64,000 bases of DNA from Zoroaster sp. YZ-2022 (GCA_029582265.1 CM055837.1:4449148-4513147); one strand, 5' to 3'. Numbered from the stretch's first letter, positions 12,504 to 27,181 are shown. The notes: generated by a model not told the origin, from the sequence alone. Numbers and translations are program-made.

Positions 12504-12511
12504 TGACGTCA
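12504..12511. promoter_or_regulatory. TGACGTCA (CRE/ATF-type palindrome)
   Basis: A perfect 8-bp cAMP response element consensus, 150 bp upstream of a possible coding start at 12659. A single 8-mer can occur by chance in 64 kb. Confidence 0.3.
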
Positions 12512-12658
12512 TCAGTAATTAGCATAGCATAGTTGTGGAAACAGTAAACATGGACGTCAATCGTTAACGCGTGAGGGACAAAACATAAATTATACAGCAC
12601 GAAAGAGATGCATTTTTGTTACCTACCTGTACACACTGACACTCTGACGAACCGAGGC

Positions 12659-12763
12659 ATGCATCGCTATCGCAGTATCGGTCATGATGCTCATCGAGAT
12701 GACAACAGTTATTCGGTGGATGTTTTAGAAATTCAAGATGCTGACAGGGGGAGCATATTCGTA
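12659..12763 (+). CDS. Possible first coding exon, unassigned
   Basis: A coding-like stretch from ATG 12659 reads MHRYRSIGHDAHRDDNSYSV, then DVLEIQDADRGSIF, up to a weak donor gtatcc at 12764. A TGACGTCA element lies 150 bp upstream. It would end in phase 0 and so cannot splice directly to the exon at 19092, which needs phase 2. It could be an exon of another gene, an exon of the CEP126-like gene with an unseen one between, or chance. Confidence 0.2.
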
Positions 12764-14699
12764 TCCTTTTTCGTTAACTTCTTGTCGTTATGACGTAAAT
12801 ATGCATTTTATTTTCAGTGTTTTCAACATCATTTATGAATGTTCATTTGTGTAATTTTGGCATTGGCATCGGCAGTAGTTCATTTACTTTTAGAACTAGA
12901 ACAGGCAGAGAGTGCTTGAATATATTTCTTTGATTAAGTTATGAAAACTATCCGCTAATAAAAGTAGGCCCCCTAGTTAGTATTTAGTTTTACTAATACA
13001 GCCTACATCATACATGTATGTTACCATGAATAATGTTAATATTCCAGTTAATTCCCCAAATTGCACAAAATCAAGAGGAATCTTATGTCTTATGACGTAA
13101 GTTGAAGTAGACAATACTACAAATAAATACAAAGCCAATACCCTGGACTTCCTCCGTATCCTTGGCCTTAATTAATTAATCCTTGCTAATTATTAAAACC
13201 TAAAACTTAGTAATAGTATAGGTATGGTTTTCAGTTTGTACATGCTTGACCGAAGCCCTCCACACGCACAGCGCATCGCCCGCAACAAAAAACATCAAAA
13301 TTTTAAATAAAAAAATTCAACTACCTGTCGAAATTTTACATGTAATAGCTCATTGGAAAGCTATAGTCTCAGCTATCCAACAATGTACATAAAATAGCAA
13401 TCGGAAGTACGTGCGAAAACCTAGGTTTTTATGAATGAACCACTCTCGTCCCGCCCAGCCTTTCGCGAAGTGTTCCGAGATCGGGCGCATTCGGCCCGTA
13501 AAATTTGCCGCGCTCTGCTGAGGGAATCTACTTCGGAGCTGTCTCTGCGCCTGAGTACATTGTGATTGACATGAAAACGGGTTTCCCTATTGAGTCAAAG
13601 GGCTCCTTTACATACCCATGCTTGCTCGATCTCCACAGCTGCTCTACAACCGAAGTTACAAAGAGATAAAAAAGTAAACACCGTTTTTCGAGGTGAAATT
13701 TTCAAGTTGAAAGGTAAGAGTGGTGTCTGAATGAATTTTACAACTCTTTTCTATCATATGTGAAAGTTTTGAGCCGTAATTGTGTTTAGTTTTGAGCGGA
13801 GAGTGTATTTTTACACCCTTTCAAAGCTCTTATGAGGGAAACGAGCACGAACGCTGTGCGTGTGTATCACGGTGTGTGTAGGCTGATTCAACGGTTTTGT
13901 TGCCATTAGGGATGTACACAGTGTATGGACAGTCGAGCTTCATCGAATGCTGTATACTTGATTAAATAAAACAGGATTCCTCAAAAACTACTCGTCCGAT
14001 TTTCTTGATTTAAAAGCCATTGTATTTCTTTCATCAAGACCTTTAATTTGATATAAATATTGAGCATATTGGTTTAGGAATAATTTTTCACCTGAAAACC
14101 CTAGTATAGGACTATAGGTAACCTTGCCCAAGCAACTATACTTTTGGCATAAAATCCGTGGAAAGAATGTCAAACCCAACCACCACTTGTGCACAATGTC
14201 AAAGCTTGTGTTTTTAGCAGACGACAAAATGGCCAGCATCTCACTGGATGTGTATACATTCATTGCTCAAAATCTCTCAAAATATCATTTCTAATCCTCA
14301 CTTGACTACAGCTACACTTTCCTCTCTTTAAGTGTGTCCTCTATCATCTTTTAAAGGGAAATCTTTGTCATATATATTTGTCATATTTGGATAGAAAAGT
14401 TAGCCAATATTTTGAAAAAGGAAGTCCAATTTTGGTCTTTTTTGAAAAATAGGGCATCCAAACTTTACAATACTTTCAGATGTAAAGGGCAAATAAAACA
14501 GGATGTCCATTTACTGAAAAGGGTGTCCAAAACACACTGACGTATTGCTGGCTATACTGTGGGATATCTCACTTTCGTGAAATTTTCGAAACATTTTTTT
14601 AATTTAAAAAAAATTAATAATAAAATAAAAATTTCACAAACATTACCAATCTCACAATTAACGAACTTCATGCTAAAACTAAATTCAAACTGAAATTTA

Positions 14700-15064
14700 T
14701 AAGGCTGTGTTGGGTATCCGGATACTCGACCGAAAATGTCATTACCCGGTTCCATTTTTTGGTTCCAATTACCTGTAAACGACTTTTTAGAATTTTGACT
14801 GAACATTTAAACAACACATACGGAAGTCTCTGATTTTTGTTTGTTAACAAAATGTTTGTGGGAAATGGGGATGCTAGGAGTCGTTTTTAATATAGAGGTG
14901 TGAAATTATTACAGTGTGTACACTTTTCTTGTGACTCTAATAAAACAAGAGAAACTCGTATTTTTATATGTGTTTTTACAAAATTGTTTACGGGTACCCA
15001 GGTATCCAAAGATTTCCAATTTCAGCTATCCGGTTCCCGAAATAACCGAAAACGCACAGCCTTA
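14700..15064. mobile_element. MITE with TAAGGCTGTG terminal repeats
   Basis: A perfect 10-bp TIR (TAAGGCTGTG ... CACAGCCTTA) bounds 365 bp. The termini resemble the hAT-like element at 5222. No clear TSD. Its left part recurs at 20773-20924. Confidence 0.7.
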
Positions 15065-15354
15065 CTTTGCTTACTGTCAACACTGACACTGAATTATTGA
15101 TTTGAAAGCTTGTCGAGTACAGATGACATTGGACCCACGCAGAGTTTTTCCTCATAAAGTTATTAGTAAAAATTATGACTTTTAATGTTGTTTGTCGACA
15201 CATTTTTGAGTACCATTATGGAAATAAATTCTAGGAAATGCTTACTTTTGCAGTAACTGTTAATTTATTTTGTTAATTTTGTAGTGTTTTAGATTTTTCT
15301 TGTAATACTGTATAGAGAATTATACTCTCCTAATGTCTCCTTGATATAAATATG

Positions 15355-15889
<535 letters not shown>

Positions 15890-16654
15890 ATAAATATGTT
15901 CAAGTAAAACAAAATTGTGTTAATTTTAACAGAAAAAGTGAAAAATATTCTTCTTTTTTAAAATGTTGATTTTCATGAAGGCTAAATTTATGAAATATTT
16001 TGTCCAGGACTTTAGAAACATTAGTCTTGGTCCAAAACTGTGTATGGGGGAAAATGGAGGGAAACCACTACGCATGTGTCAATTTGAAATGCTAGCGCAG
16101 CCCACATTTTTGGTGCGCACACACATAAACAAAGTTCTGCTGTGTTCTTTGATTTACAACTTAAGTGGTTTCCCTGTGTTTTCAGGGGGAGATTATATGA
16201 AGTTCCCAAGACTGTGTTTGATAGCAGTTCGTGTGTGTGGTAGCGGTTCGTGTAGCGCCGTCTGATCGTGTATCAAAAACATACACAATTTTGAACCAAG
16301 ACTACAGAAACATATGAAATTTCATCAAATCAGAGACAGAAAGGTAAACTAAATAAATATAATTTATGTTTTGTACAAATTCTTTTATAATTATAAACCT
16401 GTACAGTATGTTGTCATCTGGTAAAATTGTACAATTTTTTTTTTTTTTTTTTTTTTTCATTCTGCGTTCATTCCCAGTGCAATGAATAAGTAAACAGTAA
16501 GTAAAAGTACACCATTGTCAGCCATGCATTGTATACGTTTATTTATGGATTATTTGTCTTCTTGAAGAGCAAATATGATAAAAGTCAAGTAACCCAAGTA
16601 ATGGCTTCATTATCCTTTTTATACAAGCTACCTGAATGAAGATGGTTCACCATG

Positions 16655-16708
16655 GTTGTCAAGGCAATGGGAATTATCATTGTCATACACTTGTGTTACC
16701 TTGGCAAC
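16655..16708. promoter_or_regulatory. Two RFX X-box-like sites
   Basis: GTTACCTTGGCAAC at 16695-16708 fits the ciliogenic X-box (GTNRCC, 1-3 bases, RGYAAC). GTTGTCAAGGCAAT at 16655-16668 fits except for the last base. The two face each other in an inverted arrangement about 26 bp apart, 2.4 kb before the first visible CEP126-like exon. A role in that promoter is inferred; the pair could instead be arms of a small palindromic repeat. Confidence 0.4.
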
Positions 16709-17904
16709 CTATGGTTGCATAAAGTTATGTACGTATGTATTTTATTGAAATAATGGATGTGCACTTAATATTTTATAATTTATGATGATTATATACAATT
16801 TATGTATAAAGCACTTTTATAATTAATAACCGAAATGTATGCTCTCAGGGAGAGGCTCTCTGATAGTTCAAGCAAATGTCAGGGCTGCAGCTACCTGACT
16901 ATTCACTTTACATGTACTGTACATGTACATTGGAGTTAATCTTTCTTGGTTTATGTTCATTGTAATGTATATGTACTTGCATTATTTTCTTTTTTTTTAA
17001 AGGAAAGAGGGAGCGATTTAGATTGTGTTTCCTCTGCTTCGGGAAAAACTCTGTAAATTTGGCTCATGTGTGGGCGCAACAGGGCTAATTTCCATAAGAA
17101 AGGTGATTTAAATGTAACGAAAGGAAATTGGCAGATGGATATCAGAATTAAATGAAAAGCAATGAAATTAAATAAACAAGGGGGGTAACTTTTTGTCTGT
17201 CACATGTACATATTGCTCGTCTAAAAGGGCAAATTATCCTTTTTTATGTTATAAAATATGTATATATTTTTGTTGAAATTTTTTTTACATTTTTTGGTAA
17301 TTCAGTATGACAGATCAGTAATTTTTATTTTATTTTATTTTGCTTATTTTTATTTTAGATTTTTTTAAAGAAAAATATGATTTTAATAAGCAACAAATTA
17401 AAATGAAAAATTATTGTTTGTTTTGAGTCTCATTGCTGAAATTTTAAGTTTATTTCGCTCATATTAGGGATTTTGTTATGTTTCTAAAAACATATTGCAG
17501 GCGTAAGTAAATTGCAGGCATAAGTAAAGACTGTTTGCGGTGACACCATGCAAAGCTACAATTCTCAATTTCATTATTGTAGGGACAAGGCCACTTTTCC
17601 TAAGTAAAGGGCACTCCAATTAGAATATCGGATTACTATGGAAACATTTTTATGGGAAACTAAGGCCACCACCAGGGCAATGGTTGCCTGGCCTCTAGGG
17701 TCTTCATATATATTGAAGGCCTGTAATTGTGTATATTGTGTATAGCTTCATTTTATGTCGTATTATACTTGATACTAAGATGAGATATTCTTCACAAAAT
17801 AATCATACCCACTAACAAATACCCACATATTGTTTATACATGTGTCTGTGGTGGTTTTTTAACAATTTTAGGCAGAAATATTTGTTTGCGTGTCTTAGGC
17901 CAGA

Positions 17905-18255
17905 ATAAAAAGTATCCAGTTTCTGGTCATAGGTCGGCTTCAAAATCGGTGCGGTGACGCGTTTTTGTTTTTTTGGTAACTTTTTTTTTTTTTTATCCAA
18001 CCTGTGAAATATGTGATACATGTATACATGGTTATTGGAACCAGACCAAATTACCCATACACAAAGTATGGTGGCTAAGAGAGGCCTCACAAATCGGGCA
18101 AACGTTCATACCCCTTTGTGAAAAAGTCATTCAAAACACAGCACGGCAGAATTCCAACCAATTAATAAATTTTGGCTGCAATTGGACATCATTTCATAGC
18201 AAAAAAAAGAAAAAGAAAAGAAAACTTAAAATGCTGATGAGTCTGAGGCGATGTA
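17905..18255 (+). mobile_element. Dispersed repeat (TTTCTGGTCATAGGTCGG family), copy 1
   Basis: Runs from CAGTTTCTGGTCATAGGTCG through GTATGGTGGCTAAGAGAGGC to CACCAGAAACC near 18270. Copies: 26424-26850 (minus), 46520-46886 (plus), fragment 52168-52215. The inverted ends suggest a DNA transposon derivative. Confidence 0.65.
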
Positions 18256-18602
18256 CGCAGACACCAGAAACCTGGGGGGGGGGGGGGGGGGGCGGGGGGC
18301 ATTATAGTAGTGCTATTAATATTAACTTTGAATAGCATTTCTTAAATTTGGTTAACAAATTGGGATTTTGCTATGGTAATTATTATTTATGATATTGTTC
18401 CTGTACAGTAATATATGTTCCCAAAGCTACAGAATAAATATTTGGTTGATCTATATCAGGCTTTTTTTGACAATCACCATTTGTTACACTCCAGTAAGCT
18501 TTTCACTAGCCAGCAAATTAACACTTCTGACAAGCTGTTCCAATTAGTAAAGTCAATAGCCAGACAAGGGCCAATATATTATAAAATATCTTTGTATACT
18601 GG

Positions 18603-18722
18603 GCCCAATTTCATGGCGCTGCTTACCACAGAATTCTGAGCTTACGGCGCCATAAAAAGCATGTGATTCTATGCGCCGTAAGCGCAGAATTCCACAGTAA
18701 GCAGTGCCATGAAAATTGGACC
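18603..18722. mobile_element. GGGCCCAATTTCATG foldback MITE
   Basis: A 120-bp near-complete palindrome, GGGCCCAATTTCATGGCGCT ... AGTGCCATGAAAATTGGACC. The shortest complete member of the family at 30964 and 31245. Confidence 0.75.
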
Positions 18723-19091
18723 CTGGTCACATACTCGTGATCTAATTAATATGAGACATTGTACATGTACTTCAGACAAGGAGCTTATATAATGTGTAGA
18801 TTAACATTTTTTCATATAAACATATAAGCCATGTAACTCTTCCACCAAATTCTGTGATTTTTTTGGCCTCCCCCTCCTAAAAAAAATATTGACAGAATGT
18901 TAATTATTTGTTTAGTTAATAATAACCAAACTACAAAATTCCATGAAATTTAATTTAGAGATTTTCATGCAATTATTTTTTTAAACAAATTTCAAATAAA
19001 TGATTACATTTGCTTTCAGAGAAAAAAAAATCCCAACCAATCATTATGGTTCTTTTTGAGTATTATTCCTTCACCAATCACTATCCCTCAG

Positions 19092-19232
19092 GCAAAAGTT
19101 TAAGGATCTAGAGCAGGAGCGTCTGGACAAACTGAAGGGGTCGAGTAGCAGCGAGGAGCTGAGCCACGCCCAACAGCTGGCTGCACGGGACAAGGTCCGC
19201 CAGCTGTCATTAGACACAAACAGACGTCGCAG
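19092..19232 (+). CDS. CEP126: CEP126-like exon (coiled-coil start)
   Basis: The acceptor ctatccctcag ends at 19091 and the donor gtgagg starts at 19233. The exon encodes 46 full codons, QKFKDLEQER to SLDTNRRR, a charged helix. It enters one base from a codon end, so the preceding exon must end in phase 2. Confidence 0.85.
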
Positions 19233-22200
19233 GTGAGGCTGTTTTTCGCTTTGTAGATGCGGGTACTGATCCAGACTCTCGACATAAAGGGATGGGGGAA
19301 CATGGGTTTAAAGGGGGGAAGGGCTCTCTGCCAAACACAAAGGGGGCAAACGAAAAAAAGTGTGTTAAATTTACATTGAAAAAGGTGATTGAAAAAGGCC
19401 CACTACGATTGGACTTGAACTTATAATCTCATGATTACTAGTTCAGATGTTTATACTTGATGGGAAATTCCATGGTTACTCGCGTTACATTTTTGAGGTT
19501 TTGGGCCCTCTCTTAGTGGAGTGTCGTGGCCAAGCAGTCTAGCTTGCCGGACTCAAGTTCTGGTGTTAGCAGCAGAATGTGGGTTCGAATCCCGGCCGTG
19601 ACACTTGTGTCCTTGAGCAAGACACTTAACCATAATTGCTTCTCTCCACCCAGGGGTTAAATGGGTACCTGTGAGGGCAGAGTTGGTTGATTAGCCCTAT
19701 ATGCGCTGTAATGGCAGCAATTGAGCTGTATACTCCCCAGGGAGCTGAGATGGTTTCAGGAATGATTTATGAGCCTTATGAGCAGGGGTAATAATATAAT
19801 GCGCCTTGAGCACCACTCAGTTGGTGGATACGTGCGCTATATAAGTCCACACATTATTATTATTATTATTATAACACATATTTCACTCATCAGTTTTTTT
19901 TTACAATAGTTGCATTATACCCAGATCTTACTCAGCACAAAATAATAACTCCAGAAATTATATTTATATATATCTTATGTATAACAAATTTCTGAAATTA
20001 TATTTTTGTGCTGGGTAAGGTCTGGGTATAATGCAACTACTGTTTAAAAACTGTGAAATATAATTATTAGTAAGGAAATTATGGATTTAAGAGTGGGGCC
20101 CAATACCTCAAAAATATCCCGTGAGTGACCATGGAATTGCCCTTATGAGCAATGAGCTTTCCCCATGATAATTGGCTAGCAAAATCCGTCCCTGGGTACT
20201 GTAATTTTCATAAATGGATATTCCTGTGTCGGGGATATTATTAAACAAACTTGTTTGTAAAGTAACATTGTCTTCTAAACAACACAACAAATTATGGTTT
20301 AATTTTTCTGACAGAGCGCAAGAGTTGAAGAGGCGTGTGGAGGCCCAGAAAGAGGCTAAGAGAAGGCAAGATGTACTGGAGGAGCGACGGAAGAGACAAC
20401 ATGATGCGACTCAAAGGTACCAGAGGCTACAGAAGGGTTCACCCAGGACAGAGAGAAGAAATTCAGGTATGTGTTCATTGGTGGGCCTAAGTTAACCCAA
20501 ACCCCCAAGGTATTCTGGCTAGGAACCTTCCTGAATCCTCCAAAATCCATCAGTGCACTTTTGGAAACATGCCCTTATCTTCAAAATGCACCATGCATTT
20601 CCGTTGATCTTTCATATTCAACACTTATGGCCTGTACTTCTTGCCAGGTAGTAATTTTGCCCCATTTGAAGAGGTGAAAGTACCAGTTTCCAACAGATTT
20701 TTTCCCAAAAAGTGCCCCTTGGAGGATTTTGCAGGATTTGGGGTGGTTTGGGTTAAAGGGCTCTGGGGTGGCTAATGCTGTGCTTGGTATCTGGATATCT
20801 GACCGAAAATGTCATTACCCGGTTCCATTTTTCGGTTCCAATTATCCGTAAACGACTTTTTAAAATTGAACATTTTAAGCCACACAAAATTATGGAACTC
20901 TCTGATTGTTTGCTAACAAAATGAAGAAAACTTAGATGAAGGCTTGAGGAGAAACATTTGCCGACAGCCTTTCACAGACTTGCCGGCTTTTGTTTGAAAC
21001 TTGTGTTCGTATTGGTTATTTTAATGAACACAGTGACTGAAAATTACTGGCGCATTTATGCAGCAACAATGGTAATATGAACTTAACATGTAGGGAATTA
21101 TTTTCAGTCACTGACTTAATCTAAAACTAGCACTCTGATTCCATGCCCTGTTAATCGTGACGATATTGCCTCTATAAGCCCAGCAGGCCAGCAAAATGAA
21201 TTATAATAAGCCTTGTGCAAGTGACCCAGACTTTGACCCCTGTGCGTAGCGACTGTTACTATGCCACATGATTCGGGGCAAGCTTTACGGCCGCGCCGGA
21301 CGTAAACGATGCAACCATGCGTGTTTGAATAGGCCTTTATGTAGTTTCTAAAGAGTTTCGGTGACATGATTTTGCAGGAGTTTCTTTGCAACAAAAGACG
21401 AAGTACATGTATTTCCGTGTTTTTTCTAACGTATAGTGGACAATCAAATACGTCAAAACAGCTGCATTAACTTTAGTTCTAAGGAAGTTAAAATGCCTTC
21501 AAAGCAAAATACAACATTGGCAACTAACAACACGAGTTGTGTAGATAGGTTCCAATCGTTATTAATGCGTTGATCATTGAGTTATATGTTGCAGGTACCA
21601 GACCACGCACCGCTGCAGTATTGTTGGTTTCTAAGAAAAAGCGGAAGAAGCTTGCCCCGAATCACGTGACTGGCAACAGAGACTCGGCTGACATCCGGTC
21701 ACGAATAGTCTGGTGCGGGCGCACTATAAACTGATCTGCGGTATCAGTGTTACAGGGTTCCGAGCCGATATGTTAATCAACACGCAAAAGGCTTATTGAT
21801 TGGTGGGCTACACAAAATATAAAAATTTTTCGCCCTTTTTTCTGTTTAAAGGTAAAGTATATAGTGATTCTATGCTTCAGGACGGAGTCAATATCGCCAG
21901 GGGTTATAATGGGCCAAACACCATTAATACAGGTAAGAACTGTCCACAATCCCTCCCCCCAACCTTAAACAAATTTATTACATAAAAATAACAGAAATAA
22001 AAATAAATAATTTTAACCAAAGATATATATTTATATATTTAAATGTTTTTATCTGTCATCTCTCCAAATAATTTCTGTGAAAGTCAGGCTTTTTCCCAAT
22101 ATAAAATATATTGTTAAATATTTCATTGGTATAATTTTGTATTAATTTTTCCGTCATTGATTATTATTGATCTATTTGTTAATTTTTCTTAGGAAATCAT

Positions 22201-25200
22201 ATCAACCTTGCCCCAGCTTTGGAAGAGGCACTTTGCATGGTCGGAGTCAATACAGCCCCGGCCAGCACCACTAACTACAGGGGAGGTGGTTACATAGGAG
22301 GGATGGATTATACCACTGGATATAGAGGGGAATACAGTGACACTGGGGTTGCTTACAATCCACAGGATTATGTTGGGGATATCCCATTAAGGAGACAAGC
22401 CATGGACAGCAATGGGAACGCAGTCGTTGAAAACAAGGGACAAAGTTACCATGGTTATTCAACGACGGCCACAGCAATGTATAATAGTAATAGCAACCGG
22501 GATGCCATGGGAACACACTACCAACAGACATTGCATGCGCAGCAGAGACAGCTCATGGAACAGCAGCAGGCTGCACTGCACGAATTCAATCAGGCTGTTC
22601 TGAATGAAGCATTATCTTCCCAGGGGGAGGAGCTGCAGCGTAACAGTAGTGTATTGAGCTTGGACAGTCTGGAAGAGGAACAGCAAAACTCGCAAAAGAC
22701 TGTAAGCGATGATGGTCAGAAAAAACAGCCAAGTGTTGCCGTTTCTAAGTACACCCATGCGAGCGAGAAAACGAGAACCAATGATGGGTATTACTCAACA
22801 GGTGCAAATTCAACATCCGTCCAATCCAGAAGTGCTTACGGAAATAACGAGTCAAGGCTGAAAGACTTTGATCAAAGTCGAAACAGTGCAATAACTGATG
22901 ACCGACTGTTCACATCCAACCTTCCCACTGAAATGCATCATCCCCACACCACCAGTGCACAAAGTAAGGGATTAAGCAATGGAGAACTCCTGGTGGAGGA
23001 GACTAGCGAAAGCGATTTTGTCCGAGAGCCTGTCGACACCAAACCGACCCTCCTGCAAGGATCGGCAGAGTTGCACACACAGCACCCAACATACGGGGTG
23101 TATTCAACTAGGATATCACAAGCGTGGGTCTCACAAGCCCTTATGGAGGCCCCACAGTTCAACGACACCGGTAGCTCAAATGCGAGATACGCTACAGGAC
23201 CTGTAGTTGGCCAAATAGGTCAAAGGCCATTCTCAGCCAGGACTAAGGCAACAGCAGTCACCAGTTACCCTGCAAGGATACCTAATTCTCCAGCAGAGTA
23301 CAGCCTTTATGGTGTCCAGCAAAAACCTGAGCACGTATCAGTCAAGCAGACCATACCTGCGTCCGTCCCGAGTAGGGCATTCAGTGTTGCACTTGCAAAT
23401 GCCAGGTACAGCAGTGATAATGGAGACACAAATTATGTGAGTAATACTCCAAATGTGCAAGAACATCAAGCAGATGGACTCAAATCGACTAAAAAGCAGC
23501 TACAGTTCAACACTACTACGACAGATGATCAAGATAAGACTAACTCTTCCGAAAAAACGGAAAAGACTGTAAGAAGTATCTTGAAAAGAAGTCAGGGAGC
23601 CAGTCTAACATCCCAGAAAGTGAAACTTGGCGTCATGAAAGTTAAGGACAGTTTGGAGATCTCCCGTGCAACTCAGGTGACCAAAGCTGATAGTAAGTCA
23701 GTCAGATGGACGGATATTAAGTATGCTGACGAGGCTGAAGAAAAGGTGAGGTCAAATGAGAATAAAACAGTCACTGTGGAAAGCGAAGTGGCTAGCCCTG
23801 CTAAAACAGATAAACCTAAACTGTCCCCAGCAAGACCTGAAGAAGACGCCTCAAGGGTTCAGTCAAACAGCAAACGTCGTGCCGCAAGTGCTGGTACACC
23901 ACCGAGGAGACCCACCCTACTACCTCGAATGGCCCACAATCCTTCAAAACCGCCCCCTGGGCGACCAAACCCAGGTACTCCAGCGAAACAATCAGAGCCC
24001 GAAAACACTCCAGTTTCTCGGGTCAACAGTAAAATAACTAACCAACAGCACGAATCAAACAAATATGCTTCTGCTTACGTGGAAGACGGGAAGCTGTATC
24101 AAAATGGGATTCGTCTGGACAAGACACCGACCGACGATGAGATTAACTGGTTATGGGATAAAGTCCGAACCTGCTTGAACACCCAAGAGCATGGCACAGC
24201 CGACCAAGCTTCTGATGTGTCTGTTAGCAGGCAACCTGCTAGTGTATCGAAGCAAAATATAGATGGCAACAGATTGACAGCTAATCTCAGGGTTTCCACA
24301 CAAGCAAACACAAATTTCGTAGGGCTCCATCAAGACCATCCTGTGACTCATCAAAAGTACAACACGTACCCACGACTGAGAACAAACAGCGCATCTAGCG
24401 CCACGTCGCTGCGGAAGATGGCTCTGCTCCATCAGCGGAGACAGCACAGCACGGTGGGGAGTTACCGGCCTGGATACCCAGGGAGGAACCACCTACATTA
24501 CACAGGACCTGTGCCTGGGTTTCAGCCGAGTCCACCCTCGACCAGTAACCATCATGCAGGGCCCACCATCAGCAACCAGGGACCAACGAGGATGGCGGGT
24601 GGACACTCACAAGGACAAGACCAGGAAGGTAGGCCTCCTTAGACATTTAGGGTGATACTTCATCATTTTTCAGGGTTTGTAATTTTGCAAACAATTTTTC
24701 TACTACAGCTATAAAAATGGCGTGAATTAATCAAGCGAATCTAAGCCATAGGGTTTGCATGTACATCTGGGATTTTTTTGGAAGAGACAACATTTTTGGT
24801 GACTAAATTCCAAGTTTACAAAATAGTTTGAAAAATCTAGCCCTGCCACTTTCTTGCACTGACGTGAGAATATGCGCCCTAGAAATAGTCCCACAACTTT
24901 GTCGGTAGTGTTCTGGAGCAAAGAACACCCCTATTTGAAACTTCATTCCCAGTATCACATAACCTTTCATGTTTTTCTAATTTTTTGCTTTTCTATTTTG
25001 CTCCAGTGAGTGAAAGTTTGTTGGCTTTTCAGCAAGCAGAGCGTCTAGTTCAGGAAAACCTGTCTGAGTCAGAGATGGCAGCAGCGATGGAACAGAAGAA
25101 CCATATGTACAATATACAGAAAGGTATTGGCTTATGTCTGTTAATATAGCGCCCTCAGTAGTCATACAAAGAAAGGATAAAGGCTGAACTAACTTTTGCA

Positions 25201-27149
25201 ATAGTACGGTTCACCAGTGACATCACAAAATTTGTTCTGCAGTCACAATGCTCACCAAATTTGTCGTAAGTCAGTCGAGATTTAAAAAGAAGATGCCGCA
25301 GCCAAACAATGGAATAAACTAACAAAAAATTAAAAACAAATTGTAATCAACAGTCACATGTGATTGTGCATTTATTTTTGTGTAAAAAGCAAATTATTTT
25401 TGTATTTTTACTTTTCTCCTTAACAGCAAATCTGGTGAGGTTTTTTCACAACATATTGATCCAATATTTCATGTCATGCTCTAATATGTTTTCTCACTCG
25501 GCAGTCCCATCGAGTGCTTTGTCAATGGAAGAACAGAGGATTCTGCAGTCCCTGGATAAACTGAATGCTCAGCTGAGAAGTAAGACATAAAATAGTTGTA
25601 GGTTATTGGTCTGAATAAACTTGCTTCTTTTTATATATAGCAGACACAGGAGGGCGCTTTTCAGAGAGAGGGTAAATCTTATAAAAGAGATTGTCCCCTC
25701 TAAACAGGGATGTCCCATTGTGTCCACCCATACATCAAAAAGGTCTATGATGGGACAATAACATTTAAGGAGCATTCGATCTCGTAAAAAAAAATTAAAA
25801 AACTGTTTCTGTTTTTTGAGGTATTTTAAAATATCAAGTTTTACAGAGCTGCTCAGCAAAATATTTTGCTAAGTAAATTTTTTTTCTAGGCAAGTTTTAC
25901 TGCCAAGTGTTTTTTCTGCTAAGCAGTGGCGTAGCCAAAGGGGAACGGGGGGGGGGGGGGGCATGTTCCCCCCCCCACTTGTTGGCAAAATAGTTCCTGT
26001 CGGTAAATTCACAAACTTGTTGATATTTCTGATTGACATAAATTGTCAGTTCATTTGAGTTTTGTGTTGGTAAATTTACCCCAAAAATGTCCCCCCCCCC
26101 CCCCTCCACTCTGAAAATCCTGGTTATGCCACTGCAGCTAACCAGCTCGTTGAAATTAATCTTTGTAATAATCTTTGTAATTTTTTGCAATTTTTTTTTT
26201 TTGCAGCGGTATCATCGGACACCAACGCAGCAACGCAGCCTTACATGATGATCCAGCCAAAACCACCACCGCAGGTGAGTCATGTTGAGTTTCTGTTAGG
26301 GTGCGTCTTAAAATTGAAGTTCTCAAGAATAATCTGTGATAGCTTCATCACAATTGGTGTTCACGTTTTTAAAAATATTTTTGTTTTCAAACGGGACATT
26401 TTTTAGGCCCCCAAAAAAGTGTCAGACCCGTGAGTCGGTATTTTAAGTTTTTTTTTTGCTATGAAACGATATCCAATTGCAATCAAAATTCTGCCGTGCT
26501 GTGTTTTAAACGACTTTTTCACAGAGGGGAATGAACATTTGCCCGATTTGTGAGGCCTCTCTTAGCCACCATACTTTGTGTATGGGAAATTTGGTCTGGT
26601 TCCAGTAAACGCATTTATACATGTATTACATAATTCACTGTAAAACTTGTAGCTTTGCATGGTGAAGAGGATAAGTAGGACTAATTGCAGTGACACCATG
26701 TGAAATTCTCAATTGAGTAGTAATTAGTTCTGAAAAGAACTGGAGGTACAACTCGACGTTTCGATCAGTATGCTCTTATCGTCCTCAGGAGAAACATAAT
26801 TCACTGGTTGGCAAAAAAAAGTGCATCACCATGACCAGAAACCGGAGACTTTTTGGGGGGCCTAACCCTCTTACTATAGCTGCACTTTAGTGGGAAGTAG
26901 CTTTAGAGGTCAACATCAGTCAACTGCCTGTTTTGACTGTTGACCCAAATGTGCACACAGTAATTTTTGACTGGTTTTTACTGTCATTTTGACCACCCGC
27001 AACAATACCAGACAATGTTTTTACCAGTCAAAAACGGTTGACCTGTAAATGTACTTACTACACGTAAGGTTTGACTGTGTTTGACTTTTAAGTGCACTAG
27101 ATATACCTTGGCAAGTATATCAACATTTTGACTGATTTTGACCCTTGTA

Positions 27150-27181
<32 letters not shown>

